A stretch of 57,196 bases of DNA from JBFGCM01 sp041581135 (GTDB taxonomy: Bacteria; Actinomycetota; Acidimicrobiia; Spongiisociales; UBA5794): contig JBFGCM010000012.1 of assembly GCA_041581135.1 (NCBI GenBank), positions 1 through 57,196 on the forward strand, read 5' to 3'. Below are positions 16,870 to 24,793 of the stretch, in pieces (the first letter of the stretch is position 1; each line of letters starts with the position of its first letter). The translations under genes and the position numbers were made by a program. A model generated the notes under the pieces. The model did not search any database. It saw nothing but the letters and a program-made list of their open reading frames with translations, and had not been told where the DNA came from.

Positions 16870-17517
16870 GTGGATCGTGCCATCGTCTTTGCCGGAGGTG
16901 ACGCCGTTGCCGACGGTGCCGCCGCCGAACTCCCCGACGACGCCCTGATCATCGCCGCCGATTCGGGCCTTCACTCCGCCATGACGCTCGGGTTGTCTGC
17001 CGACATCGTCATCGGCGACATGGATTCGGTCGACCCTGCGGCGCTCGCCGTGGCCGAGGCACGCGGCGCCAAGGTCGACAGGCACGACGTCGACAAGGAC
17101 GCCACCGACTTGGAACTGGCCCTGCACCGGGCCCTCGCCGAAGGCGTCACCGATGTCATCGTGCTGGGAGGAAGGGGCAGCGACCGGTTGGACCACTTCA
17201 TAGCGAACGCTCTCCTCCTCGCCTCCTTCCCGGAGCTGCAGCTCGAGTGGCGGCTGGGGAGCACCCGGCTGGTGCCGGTGCGCTCCTTCTACCGGCTCGA
17301 GGGGCGACCGGGCGACATCGTGTCGCTGCTCCCGATCGGTGGTCCGGCGAGCGGGGTGCACACCACCGGCTTGCAGTGGCCGCTCGACGGCGACTCTCTC
17401 GCTCCCGGATCGACCCGGGGCGTGAGCAACGTGCTGGAAGCCACCGAGGCGACCGTCGCTGTCGAGTCCGGGGTGCTGCTGCTGATCCACGAACCACCAG
17501 AGAAGGGGCGTCCCTGA
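16870..17517 (+). CDS. Thiamine pyrophosphokinase
   Basis: A 215-residue TPK that transfers pyrophosphate from ATP to thiamine, giving TPP in the cytosol. Family motifs are AADSGLHSA (residues ~29-37), GDMDSVDP (49-56), DKDATDLELAL (75-85) and GGRGSDRLDH (~100-109), with the C-terminal thiamine-binding beta domain (GVSNVLEA). The GTG start follows the riboswitch directly, so it is the first regulated cistron. The stop overlaps the start of thiB (TGATG). TPK grouped with a thiamine importer indicates salvage of external thiamine. Confidence 0.93.
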   Translation: MDRAIVFAGGDAVADGAAAELPDDALIIAADSGLHSAMTLGLSADIVIGDMDSVDPAALAVAEARGAKVDRHDVDKDATDLELALHRALAEGVTDVIVLGGRGSDRLDHFIANALLLASFPELQLEWRLGSTRLVPVRSFYRLEGRPGDIVSLLPIGGPASGVHTTGLQWPLDGDSLAPGSTRGVSNVLEATEATVAVESGVLLLIHEPPEKGRP

Positions 17518-18545
17518 TGCGCACTCTCGTCGCGCTCGTCGTGGTGCTCGTACTTGCCGCCGCCTGCGGGGACAGCACTCCGTCGGAGGTGGTGCTGATG
17601 ACCCACGATTCCTTCGATGCTTCCACCGAGGTGCTGGCTGCATTCGAAGAGGAGACCGGCATCGCCATCCAGGTGCTCCAAGCGGGTGACGCCGGCTCGA
17701 TGGTCAACCAGGCGATCCTCACGAAGGACAACCCGACCGCCGACGTGATGTACGGCGTCGACAACACGTTCCTGTCGCGGGCCATGGCCGAGGGCATCTT
17801 CGAGCCCTACGAGTCACCGCTCACCGCGCAGGTTCCGGCCGAGCTTCACGCCGAAGGCGTCACCCCGATCGACTTCGGTGACGTGTGCCTCAACTACGAC
17901 CGCGAGGGCTTGGCCACCGCCGGCGTCGCCGCACCTACGGCGCTCACGGATCTCACGAACCCGGAGTATGCCGGGATGCTCGTCGTGCAGAACCCCGCCA
18001 CGTCGTCACCCGGTCTGGCCTTCCTCCTGGCCACCATCGCCCGCTTCGGTGAGTCCGGGGACTACACGTGGCAGGACTTCTGGCGCGATCTCCGCGCCAA
18101 CGACGTGGACGTGGCCGAAGGCTGGACCGATGCCTACTACGGCGTGTTCTCCGGTGGCTCCGGCGAGGGCGATCGCCCACTGGTGGTGTCCTACGCCTCC
18201 TCTCCTCCCGTCGAGGTGATCTTCGCCGAGGATCCGCCCGAGGTCGCCCCCACCGGGGTGATCACCGACGGGTGCTTCCGCCAGGTCGAGTACGCCGGCG
18301 TGCTCGCCGGGACCGAGCATGGTGACGCGGCCCGCCGGCTGATCGACTTCCTGCTGTCGGTGCAGTTCCAGGAAGACATGCCATTGCACATGTTCGTGTT
18401 CCCCGCCAACACCGAAGCGGCCCTGCCGGAGGTCTTCCTCGAGCACACCAGCGTCCCCGAGGCGCCGCTCAGCATGACGCCGGCGGAGATCGAAACAAAC
18501 CGGGAGCGCTGGATCGAGGAGTGGACGGAGATCGTGCTCAGGTGA
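17517..18545 (+). CDS. thiB: Thiamine ABC transporter substrate-binding lipoprotein
   Basis: 342 residues. A type II signal peptide with the lipobox LAAAC (Cys18) anchors it to the membrane. The mature part is a periplasmic-binding-protein fold with VMYGVDNTFLSRA, FGDVCLNYDREGL and a GWTDAYYGVFSGGSGEGDRPLVVSY segment, as in ThiB-family thiamine and TPP binders. ATG 17517 overlaps the TPK stop. Genetic linkage to TPK and the riboswitch supports thiamine as ligand. Confidence 0.92.
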   Translation: MRTLVALVVVLVLAAACGDSTPSEVVLMTHDSFDASTEVLAAFEEETGIAIQVLQAGDAGSMVNQAILTKDNPTADVMYGVDNTFLSRAMAEGIFEPYESPLTAQVPAELHAEGVTPIDFGDVCLNYDREGLATAGVAAPTALTDLTNPEYAGMLVVQNPATSSPGLAFLLATIARFGESGDYTWQDFWRDLRANDVDVAEGWTDAYYGVFSGGSGEGDRPLVVSYASSPPVEVIFAEDPPEVAPTGVITDGCFRQVEYAGVLAGTEHGDAARRLIDFLLSVQFQEDMPLHMFVFPANTEAALPEVFLEHTSVPEAPLSMTPAEIETNRERWIEEWTEIVLR

Positions 18546-20149
18546 GAAAGCTTCTCATGTGGGCACTCCCTGTCCTCTTTCTCGGCTACTTCTTCCTCTA
18601 CCCACTCATCAGCATCCTGCTCACGGGCCTCGTCGTGGACGGCGGACTCGATCTGACGCCGTTCTCCGAGCTCGTCACCCGCCGGTCCCTCCTCGGCGTG
18701 GCGTGGTTCACCGTCTGGCAGGCGGCGGTCTCCACGCTGCTCACCCTCGTCCTGGCGATGCCGGGCGCCTACGTGCTGGCCCGGTACCGGTTCCCCGGCC
18801 GGAGCCTGGTCCGGGCACTGGTGACCGTGCCGTTCGTGCTGCCCACAGTCGTGGTGGGCACCGCATTCCTCGCCGTACTGGGACCATCGGGTCCGCTCGG
18901 CATCGACCTGGTGGGCACCGTGTGGGCCATCCTCATCGCCCACGTGTTCTTCAATTACGCCGTGGTGGTGCGCACCGTCGGCGGGCTGTGGGGACACCTC
19001 GACCCGCGTCTGGTGGAGGCTGCTCGCGTGCTCGGGGCGACCCGGTGGCAGGCATTCCGTCGCGTCACCCTCCCGTTGCTGAAGCCGGCCTTGACTGCGG
19101 CGGCATCGATCGTCTTCTTGTTCACCTTCACGTCGTTCGGAGTGGTCCTCATTCTCGGCGACCTACGACACGCCACCCTCGAGGTGGAGGTGTACCGCCA
19201 GACCACCGCATTCCTCGACCTCCCACTGGCAGCGGCGCTGGCCATCGTCCAACTCGTCGGTGTCGGCTCGATCCTCGCCTGGTACTCGCGCGTGCAACGT
19301 CGCAGCGCGCAGCAACTCTCCTTGTACCGCAGTGAGGAAGCGGCGCAACCGATTCGCACCCGGGGCGATCGGCTCATCGTGGGCGCAGTGCTGGCGTCCA
19401 TGGCCGTGCTCCTCGGGGGGCCGCTGCTGGTGCTGATGCGTCGGTCGCTCACTGCATCGTTTGGCCTCGACTACTACGCGGCGCTGGGCAGCAGCCGGGC
19501 GGGGTCGTTCTCGTTCGTGGCACCCGCCGAGGCCATCGCCAACTCACTCATGTTCGCCATCGTGGCCACCGTCATCGCCCTCGCGGTCGGCGGCACCGCT
19601 GCCGCCATCGTCGCCTACGGGCGAGGCCGCGCGGCGCAGTCCTTCGACGTGTTGCTCATGCTGCCGCTCGGTACCTCGGCGGTGACCATCGGCTTCGGCT
19701 TCCTGGTGGCGTTCGACTGGCCGGTAGATCTCCGTACCTCGGCCGCCCTGATACCGATCGCCCATGCCGTGGTTGCCGTGCCGTTCGTGGTGCGCACCGC
19801 AGTGCCGGTGATGCGCTCGGTGCGTCAGCGGCTGCGCGAAGCAGCTGCGGTGCTCGGCGCCCCGCCAGCCCGGGTGTTTCGCACCGTCGACCTGCCCATT
19901 GTCTCCCGGGCGCTCCTCGTCGGAGCCGGATTCGCCTTCGCCGTCTCGCTGGGCGAGTTCGGCGCCACGACGTTCGTCGCCCGCCCCGACACGCCGACCA
20001 TGCCCGTGCTGATCTTCCGTTTCCTCGGGCTCCCGGGAGCGCTGAACCTGGGACAGGCGATGGCCATGAGCACGATCCTCATGCTGGTCACCGCCACCGC
20101 CATCCTGGTCATCGAGCGAGCCCGCATCGGCGGCTTGGGGGATTTCTGA
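18542..20149 (+). CDS. thiP: Thiamine ABC transporter permease (double-domain)
   Basis: 535 residues with about twelve predicted membrane spans in two homologous halves, each with a BPD_transp_1 EAA loop (EAARVLGATRWQAFRRVTLPLLKPAL in the first half; REAAAVLGAPPARVFRTVDLP in the second). The fused double permease is typical of ThiP. GTG 18542 overlaps the thiB stop (GTGA), so the further upstream start is not used. It pairs with ThiQ for ATP-driven uptake. Confidence 0.92.
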   Translation: MRKLLMWALPVLFLGYFFLYPLISILLTGLVVDGGLDLTPFSELVTRRSLLGVAWFTVWQAAVSTLLTLVLAMPGAYVLARYRFPGRSLVRALVTVPFVLPTVVVGTAFLAVLGPSGPLGIDLVGTVWAILIAHVFFNYAVVVRTVGGLWGHLDPRLVEAARVLGATRWQAFRRVTLPLLKPALTAAASIVFLFTFTSFGVVLILGDLRHATLEVEVYRQTTAFLDLPLAAALAIVQLVGVGSILAWYSRVQRRSAQQLSLYRSEEAAQPIRTRGDRLIVGAVLASMAVLLGGPLLVLMRRSLTASFGLDYYAALGSSRAGSFSFVAPAEAIANSLMFAIVATVIALAVGGTAAAIVAYGRGRAAQSFDVLLMLPLGTSAVTIGFGFLVAFDWPVDLRTSAALIPIAHAVVAVPFVVRTAVPVMRSVRQRLREAAAVLGAPPARVFRTVDLPIVSRALLVGAGFAFAVSLGEFGATTFVARPDTPTMPVLIFRFLGLPGALNLGQAMAMSTILMLVTATAILVIERARIGGLGDF

Positions 20150-21138
20150 TGCTCGAAGTGATCGATCTCCGTGTCACCTTCGGAGCCACGGTTGCGCTCG
20201 ACGATGTGAGCCTGACCGTGCCGGACAGCAGCACCACCGCGGTGCTGGGTCCTTCGGGCTCCGGCAAGAGCACGTTGCTTCGGGCCATTGCCGGCCTTCA
20301 GCCGCTCGATGGGGGACGCGTGCTGTGGGACGGTGTCGACGTCACGAACGTCGCCGTACATCGGCGCGGGTTCGGGTTGATGTTCCAGGATTTCGCGCTG
20401 TTCCCGCATCTCACGGTGGCCGGGAACGTCGCCTTCGGCCTCGAGATGTCGGACCACCCTGTCCCCCGGGCACGGGTCGCCGAGGTGCTCGGGCTCGTGG
20501 GTCTGGAGGCCTTTGCCGACAGAACCATCCATGGGCTGTCCGGCGGCGAGCAGCAGCGCGTTGCTCTCGCCCGCGCGCTCGCCCCTGAGCCCACGCTGCT
20601 GATGTTCGACGAACCGCTCGGATCCGTCGATCAGGCCCTGCGCGGCTCGCTGGTCGCAGAACTCCGCCAACTCCTCGACGAGCTGGCGACCACGGCCATC
20701 TACGTCACCCATGACCAGGAAGAGGCATTCGCGGTGGCGGATCACATCGTGGTGATGCGACAGGGGTACATCGAGCAGGTGGGCACACCGGAAGAGCTTT
20801 GGCGGCGTCCGGCGACACCATTCGTGGCGACTTTCCTCGGTTTCGATGCCGCTACCACCGCCCAGGTGTATGCCGGCCGCGCCGACACGCCGCTCGGCCC
20901 CTTCCCCGCCGACATCGCCGACGGGCGGTACACCATGGTGATCCCGCCCGACGCCGTCGCCACCGGACCAGGGATCGAGGCCACCGTGCAGGCCGTGTCC
21001 TTCCGAGCAGGTGCCTACGTGCACCGGGCGGCGGCCGGCGACACCATCTTGACCGTGCATTCCCTAGAGCGCCACGAGCCCGGCACCACCATCGGGCTCA
21101 CCATCGACACCGACCGCCTGCTCTTCTATCCCGCCTGA
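20149..21138 (+). CDS. thiQ: Thiamine ABC transporter ATP-binding protein
   Basis: A 329-residue ABC ATPase: Walker A GPSGSGKST (residues 34-42), Q-loop FQDFALFPH, signature LSGGEQQ (130-136), Walker B LLMFDEP (150-156) and H-loop VTHDQEE. The C-terminal ~100 residues form a TOBE-like regulatory domain, longer than in the short enterobacterial ThiQ. ATG 20149 overlaps the thiP stop (TGATG). It is the last gene of the riboswitch operon and is convergent with the YbaK gene. Confidence 0.92.
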   Translation: MLEVIDLRVTFGATVALDDVSLTVPDSSTTAVLGPSGSGKSTLLRAIAGLQPLDGGRVLWDGVDVTNVAVHRRGFGLMFQDFALFPHLTVAGNVAFGLEMSDHPVPRARVAEVLGLVGLEAFADRTIHGLSGGEQQRVALARALAPEPTLLMFDEPLGSVDQALRGSLVAELRQLLDELATTAIYVTHDQEEAFAVADHIVVMRQGYIEQVGTPEELWRRPATPFVATFLGFDAATTAQVYAGRADTPLGPFPADIADGRYTMVIPPDAVATGPGIEATVQAVSFRAGAYVHRAAAGDTILTVHSLERHEPGTTIGLTIDTDRLLFYPA

Positions 21139-21141
21139 CGC

Positions 21142-21645
21142 TCAGCGGTCGGCAACGTCGACCCACTCGGCGTCACAGACCTCCACCAGCCGGTCGAGAT
21201 CGACCGGAAACACCGTCGTGGGGGTGCCGGCCGCCGCCCAGACCGTCGGGTGCCGTCGCAGGCTCACATCGGCCATCTTCGCCAAGGACGTGGCATGACC
21301 CAAGGGTGGAACGCCGCCGGCAGCGAACCCGGTGGCGGCACGCACCTCCTCGAGGGTTGCCCGCCGCGCCGTGGTCGTCCCGGCATGGGCGGCCAGCTTG
21401 GCGGTTGAGACGCGTTGGTCGCCGGACATGAGCACCAGCAGGGGCGCATCGTCGGCTACGAAGACGAGCGACTTGACGATCGCGGCGACGTCGCACCCGA
21501 TGGCGGCGGCGGCCGCTGCAGCCGTCTTGGCGCCTTCGGGGAAGTGCGTCGGTTGCACCCGGATGCCGGCTGACGCCGCGGCGGCAACGAACCTGCGCGT
21601 GGCTTCCGGAAGCTCCACTACATCGACGGTATCAGCCTCCGGCAC
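21142..21645 (-). CDS. YbaK/EbsC-type aminoacyl-tRNA deacylase
   Basis: A 167-residue member of the YbaK/ProX editing superfamily, which hydrolyses mischarged tRNA such as Cys-tRNA(Pro) or Ala-tRNA(Pro). Features are IGCDVAAIVKSLVF (the catalytic-type Lys region), VLMSGDQRVSTAKLA and the GFAAGGVPPLGH loop. The GTG start at 21645 overlaps the sulfurtransferase stop by 14 nt, so the pair is co-transcribed. The exact tRNA target cannot be assigned. Confidence 0.85.
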   Translation of the reverse strand: MPEADTVDVVELPEATRRFVAAAASAGIRVQPTHFPEGAKTAAAAAAAIGCDVAAIVKSLVFVADDAPLLVLMSGDQRVSTAKLAAHAGTTTARRATLEEVRAATGFAAGGVPPLGHATSLAKMADVSLRRHPTVWAAAGTPTTVFPVDLDRLVEVCDAEWVDVADR

Positions 21646-22528
21646 TCACCGGGTGCTCGGGCTTCTCGATGGGCAGCCGCACCGCATTGCCCCACTCGGT
21701 CCACGATCCGTCGTAGTTGCGGACATCGGGGTAACCCAGTAGCTGCGACAGCACGAACCACGTATGGCTGGAGCGCTCCCCGATCCGGCAGTACGCCACG
21801 ATCTCGTCGTCGGGGTCGAGGCCTTGCTCATCGGTGTAGATGGCCCGCAGCTCGTCGACGGACTTGAACGTCCCGTCCTCGTTGGCGGCTCGCTTCCACG
21901 GCACGTTGGCGGCGCCGGGGATGTGGCCACCGCGGAGTGCGCCCTCCTGCGGGTAGTTGGGCATGTGGAGCAGCTCTCCGCGGAACTCCTCCGGCGAGCG
22001 AACATCCACCAGCTTGCCGCCGCCTTCCACGTGGTGCAGTACCTCATCGCGGAACGCGCGAATGGGAGCATCGGTGCGGTCGACCACCGGATAGTCGGTG
22101 CGGGCCCGATCAGCGACATCCCGCGTGAGCTCGCGACCTTCGGCCACCCACTTCGCCCGCCCTCCGTTGAGCAGTCGCAGGTCCTCGTGCCCGAACAGGG
22201 CGAACACCCACAGGGCGTACGCCGCCCACCAGTTGAAGTTGTCACCGTAGAACACGATGGTGCTGTCCCGATCGATGCCCTTGCTGCTCATCAGCTCCGC
22301 GAAGCCCTCGGAGTCGAGATAGTCGCGGGCGACCGGATGTTGCAGGTCGGTGTGCCAATCGATCTTGACCGCGCCGGGGATGTGGCCCGTGTCGTAGAGC
22401 AGGACGTCTTCGTCCGACTCGACCACCACGAGTCCGGGGGAGCCGAGGCGGTCGGCGAGCCACTCGGTCGAGACGAGGCGTTCGGGGTGGGCGTACTTCT
22501 GGAACGCCGGCGACGGATCTACATCCAC
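21632..22528 (-). CDS. Thiosulfate/3-mercaptopyruvate sulfurtransferase (two rhodanese domains)
   Basis: 298 residues with two rhodanese domains. The N-terminal one is catalytically inactive (YGDNFNWWAAY in place of the Cys loop). The C-terminal one has the active-site loop CRIGERSSHTW with Cys247, as in mycobacterial thiosulfate sulfurtransferases. It moves sulfane sulfur to an acceptor. GTG 22528 has a GGAGG box 7 nt upstream. It is divergent from sufE over 82 bp, suggesting a joint sulfur-transfer role. Confidence 0.92.
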   Translation of the reverse strand: MDVDPSPAFQKYAHPERLVSTEWLADRLGSPGLVVVESDEDVLLYDTGHIPGAVKIDWHTDLQHPVARDYLDSEGFAELMSSKGIDRDSTIVFYGDNFNWWAAYALWVFALFGHEDLRLLNGGRAKWVAEGRELTRDVADRARTDYPVVDRTDAPIRAFRDEVLHHVEGGGKLVDVRSPEEFRGELLHMPNYPQEGALRGGHIPGAANVPWKRAANEDGTFKSVDELRAIYTDEQGLDPDDEIVAYCRIGERSSHTWFVLSQLLGYPDVRNYDGSWTEWGNAVRLPIEKPEHPVSAGG

Positions 22529-22597
22529 TGTTGACCTCCGTGGTGCGACAACGTTGGCGCCATTTACACTACGGCAGTAGTGGTTAGAAGGCCACCC

Positions 22598-22610
22598 TAA
22601 GATTTGCGCC
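22598..22610 (+). promoter_or_regulatory. Leaderless promoter of sufE
   Basis: TAAGAT (22598-22603) stands 7 nt before the sufE ATG at 22611 and no Shine-Dalgarno sequence is present, so transcription should begin at or next to the start codon. This is the clearest example of a pattern seen at many genes in the window. Confidence 0.55.
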
Positions 22611-23039
22611 ATGAGCGGCCTGCCACCTGCGCTGGAACGGATCGTGACCCTGTTCGCCGGTGCTCCCAAGCAGGTCAAGGCGGAGGCTCTCGTCGACTAC
22701 TCGGATCGGTTGCCCGACCTTCCCGAGCGATTCGCCGATCGTGCCGGGATGCAGCAGGTCCACGAGTGCCAGACGCCGTTCTTCGTGGCCACCGAGATCA
22801 TCGATGGAGCGGTCGTGCTCCACTTCGAGGTGCCTCGCGAGTCTCCGACGATCCGTGGCTATGCCGGCATCCTCGCCGCCGGGCTGAACGGCGCGTCACC
22901 TGAGGACGTGTTGGCGATACCGGACGTCTTCTACCTCGAGATGGGCATCGATGACGTCGTGAGCCAGCTGCGGCTCCGTGGCATGGGGGCGATCCTCGGC
23001 ACGATCAAGCACCAGGTCCGGGAGCTGGTCGACAGCTGA
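22611..23039 (+). CDS. sufE: SufE-family sulfur acceptor
   Basis: A 142-residue SufE-type protein that takes persulfide sulfur from a cysteine desulfurase and stimulates Fe-S cluster assembly. The conserved Cys53 lies in HECQTPFF, and the RGYAGIL and LRGMGAIL segments match the family. No suf operon is present in the window, so it acts in trans. It is divergent from the sulfurtransferase. Confidence 0.88.
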   Translation: MSGLPPALERIVTLFAGAPKQVKAEALVDYSDRLPDLPERFADRAGMQQVHECQTPFFVATEIIDGAVVLHFEVPRESPTIRGYAGILAAGLNGASPEDVLAIPDVFYLEMGIDDVVSQLRLRGMGAILGTIKHQVRELVDS

Positions 23040-23042
23040 GCG

Positions 23043-23186
23043 TCACACGAGGTCCTCGACCGGAGCCACGACCCAATGCCCCTTGATGCACACGAGGGTG
23101 GCCCAGACGACGTCCTCGACGTCGAACTCGATTCGACTCTCGGTGGGAAGGCCGCACAACGCGCAGTCGGTGATGAGCTCGGACAT
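23043..23186 (-). CDS. Small possible zinc-binding protein, 47 aa
   Basis: A short frame with a CALC pair and a third Cys plus His (LVCIKGHW), reminiscent of a small metal-binding protein. The ATG at 23186 is plausible; a start at 23228 would add 14 residues. It ends 3 nt from the convergent sufE stop. Coding potential is uncertain because of the small size. Confidence 0.45.
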   Translation of the reverse strand: MSELITDCALCGLPTESRIEFDVEDVVWATLVCIKGHWVVAPVEDLV

Positions 23187-23261
23187 GTGGTGTGTATCGT
23201 CGCCGGCCGGCAGGCTCTGGAGGACCATTCGCCGAACGCACAGACATGTCAGACCGACTCG

Positions 23262-23816
23262 TCAGACCGGCCTGATTCCCGTTTCTGTCGCCAGATGCGT
23301 CATCGGCACGTCGTGGGCCTCGGTGGGCAGGTGATCGACCACGACCGCTTCGGGTGCAATGCCCACCAGCAGGGTCTCCGGGGCGACGGCGGCGAGGAGC
23401 CCGTCGTAGTAACCGGCGCCACGGCCGAGCCGCCCGCCGTCCAGATCGAACGCGAGACCCGGCACCAGGACGGCATCGATCTCGGAGACCGCCACCTGAG
23501 GTGCCGAGCGATGGGGCTGGAGGAAGCCGAAGCGATGCACCTCCAGCGGGCCGCCGAGCTCGTGCACGGTGAGGCCGCCATGTTCGGGGGTGCGCGTGGC
23601 GGCTAGCCTCCACTCCCCTTCCGCCAAGCCGGCGAGATCCACCTCATCGCCCATGGCGAAGTAGGTGACCACCGTGCTGCCGGGCCGGATCGCCGACCAT
23701 CCGGCCAGCGCCGTCGTCACGAGTGGGGACACCGCGGTGAAGTCGACCTCGGCTCGAGCGGCGCGCGCCCAGCACCGCCACTCGTCCTTGGGGGCGTCAG
23801 GGGCGGGCCGGTTCAC
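23262..23816 (-). CDS. 5-formyltetrahydrofolate cyclo-ligase
   Basis: A 184-residue MTHFS-family enzyme that converts 5-formyl-THF to 5,10-methenyl-THF using ATP. The diagnostic motif VPGLAFDLDGGRLGRGAGYYD is present, with TYFAMGDEVD upstream. The N-terminal Lys/Arg nucleotide-binding part is short. The GTG start (23816) overlaps the stop of the SDR gene, so the two are coupled. Confidence 0.88.
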   Translation of the reverse strand: MNRPAPDAPKDEWRCWARAARAEVDFTAVSPLVTTALAGWSAIRPGSTVVTYFAMGDEVDLAGLAEGEWRLAATRTPEHGGLTVHELGGPLEVHRFGFLQPHRSAPQVAVSEIDAVLVPGLAFDLDGGRLGRGAGYYDGLLAAVAPETLLVGIAPEAVVVDHLPTEAHDVPMTHLATETGIRPV

Positions 23817-24718
23817 CCAAACAGCTTGGGGCCGAGCTTGGTGAACTCGTCCTGGTTCGAGAACGGGACGAGGTAGTCGTCCATGTCTCGAATCGTCTCG
23901 ACGTTCCCTTCGATGTCCTCGATGGTCAGCGGCCCTTCGTTCTGAGGGTGCTTGAAGTAGCCGTCCGTGAGGCCGATGAAGATGCGGCTCACCGAGCCTC
24001 CGCCGACGCTCCAGATCTCACCATTGAGCTGGCACGCCTCCGACACGAGGTAGGCCACCGCCGGCGACACCAGATCGGGTTCGAACATGTCCGCCATGGC
24101 TCCGAGCAGCTCCATCGTCATCCGCGTCTTGGCGATCGGGGCGATGGCGTTCGTCTTGATGTTGTACTTTGCGCCCTCCTGTTTGAGGACGTTCATCAGG
24201 CCCACCAGCCCCGCCTTTGCCGCTCCGTAGTTGGACTGGCCGAAGTTGCCGAAGAGGCCGGACGCCGACGACGTCATCACGATGCGGCCGTACGCCTGTT
24301 CGCGCATCTGGGCGAATGCCGGCCTGGTGACGTAGAACGCACCGCGCAGGTGCACATCGAGCACTGCGTGTAGGTTGTCCGGCTCGAGCTTCCCGAACGA
24401 CTTGTCGCGCAGAATGCCGGCGTTGTTCACGAGTATGTCGACGCGGCCGAACTCGTCGATCGCCTTCTGAACGATCGCGGCCCCGCTCTCGGGACTGCTC
24501 ACCGACGAGTACTCGGCCACCGCCACTCCCCCGGCGGCCTTGATCTCCTCGACGACCGCGTCCGCCGCCCGAGCGCTGGAGCCCGAACCCTCCACCGAAC
24601 CTCCCAGGTCGTTGACCACCACCGCAGCGCCGCGGCTCGCCAGCAGCAGCGCATGCGCCTTCCCCAAACCCCCGCCTGCCCCGGTGATGACCGCCACCCG
24701 GTCCTGAAAATCAATCAC
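23813..24718 (-). CDS. Short-chain dehydrogenase, MFE-2-like 3-hydroxyacyl-CoA type
   Basis: 301 residues: NAD(P) motif TGAGGGLGKAHA (residues 12-23), NNAG (98-101), and catalytic Ser151, Tyr164 and Lys168 (SNYGAAK). The extended C-terminal part and the VVNDLGG segment resemble the dehydrogenase unit of peroxisomal multifunctional enzyme 2, so it probably oxidises a 3-hydroxyacyl-CoA in fatty-acid or sterol breakdown. GTG 24718 has a GAGAGGA box upstream. It is divergent from the propeller-like array. Confidence 0.85.
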   Translation of the reverse strand: MIDFQDRVAVITGAGGGLGKAHALLLASRGAAVVVNDLGGSVEGSGSSARAADAVVEEIKAAGGVAVAEYSSVSSPESGAAIVQKAIDEFGRVDILVNNAGILRDKSFGKLEPDNLHAVLDVHLRGAFYVTRPAFAQMREQAYGRIVMTSSASGLFGNFGQSNYGAAKAGLVGLMNVLKQEGAKYNIKTNAIAPIAKTRMTMELLGAMADMFEPDLVSPAVAYLVSEACQLNGEIWSVGGGSVSRIFIGLTDGYFKHPQNEGPLTIEDIEGNVETIRDMDDYLVPFSNQDEFTKLGPKLFG

Positions 24719-24793
24719 TGCCAGTCCTCTCTCGAATGCGCCGAGCACCCTAGTCGGGCACCAGTTGCCTCCCGGTGGCGTTACTTTGTGACC

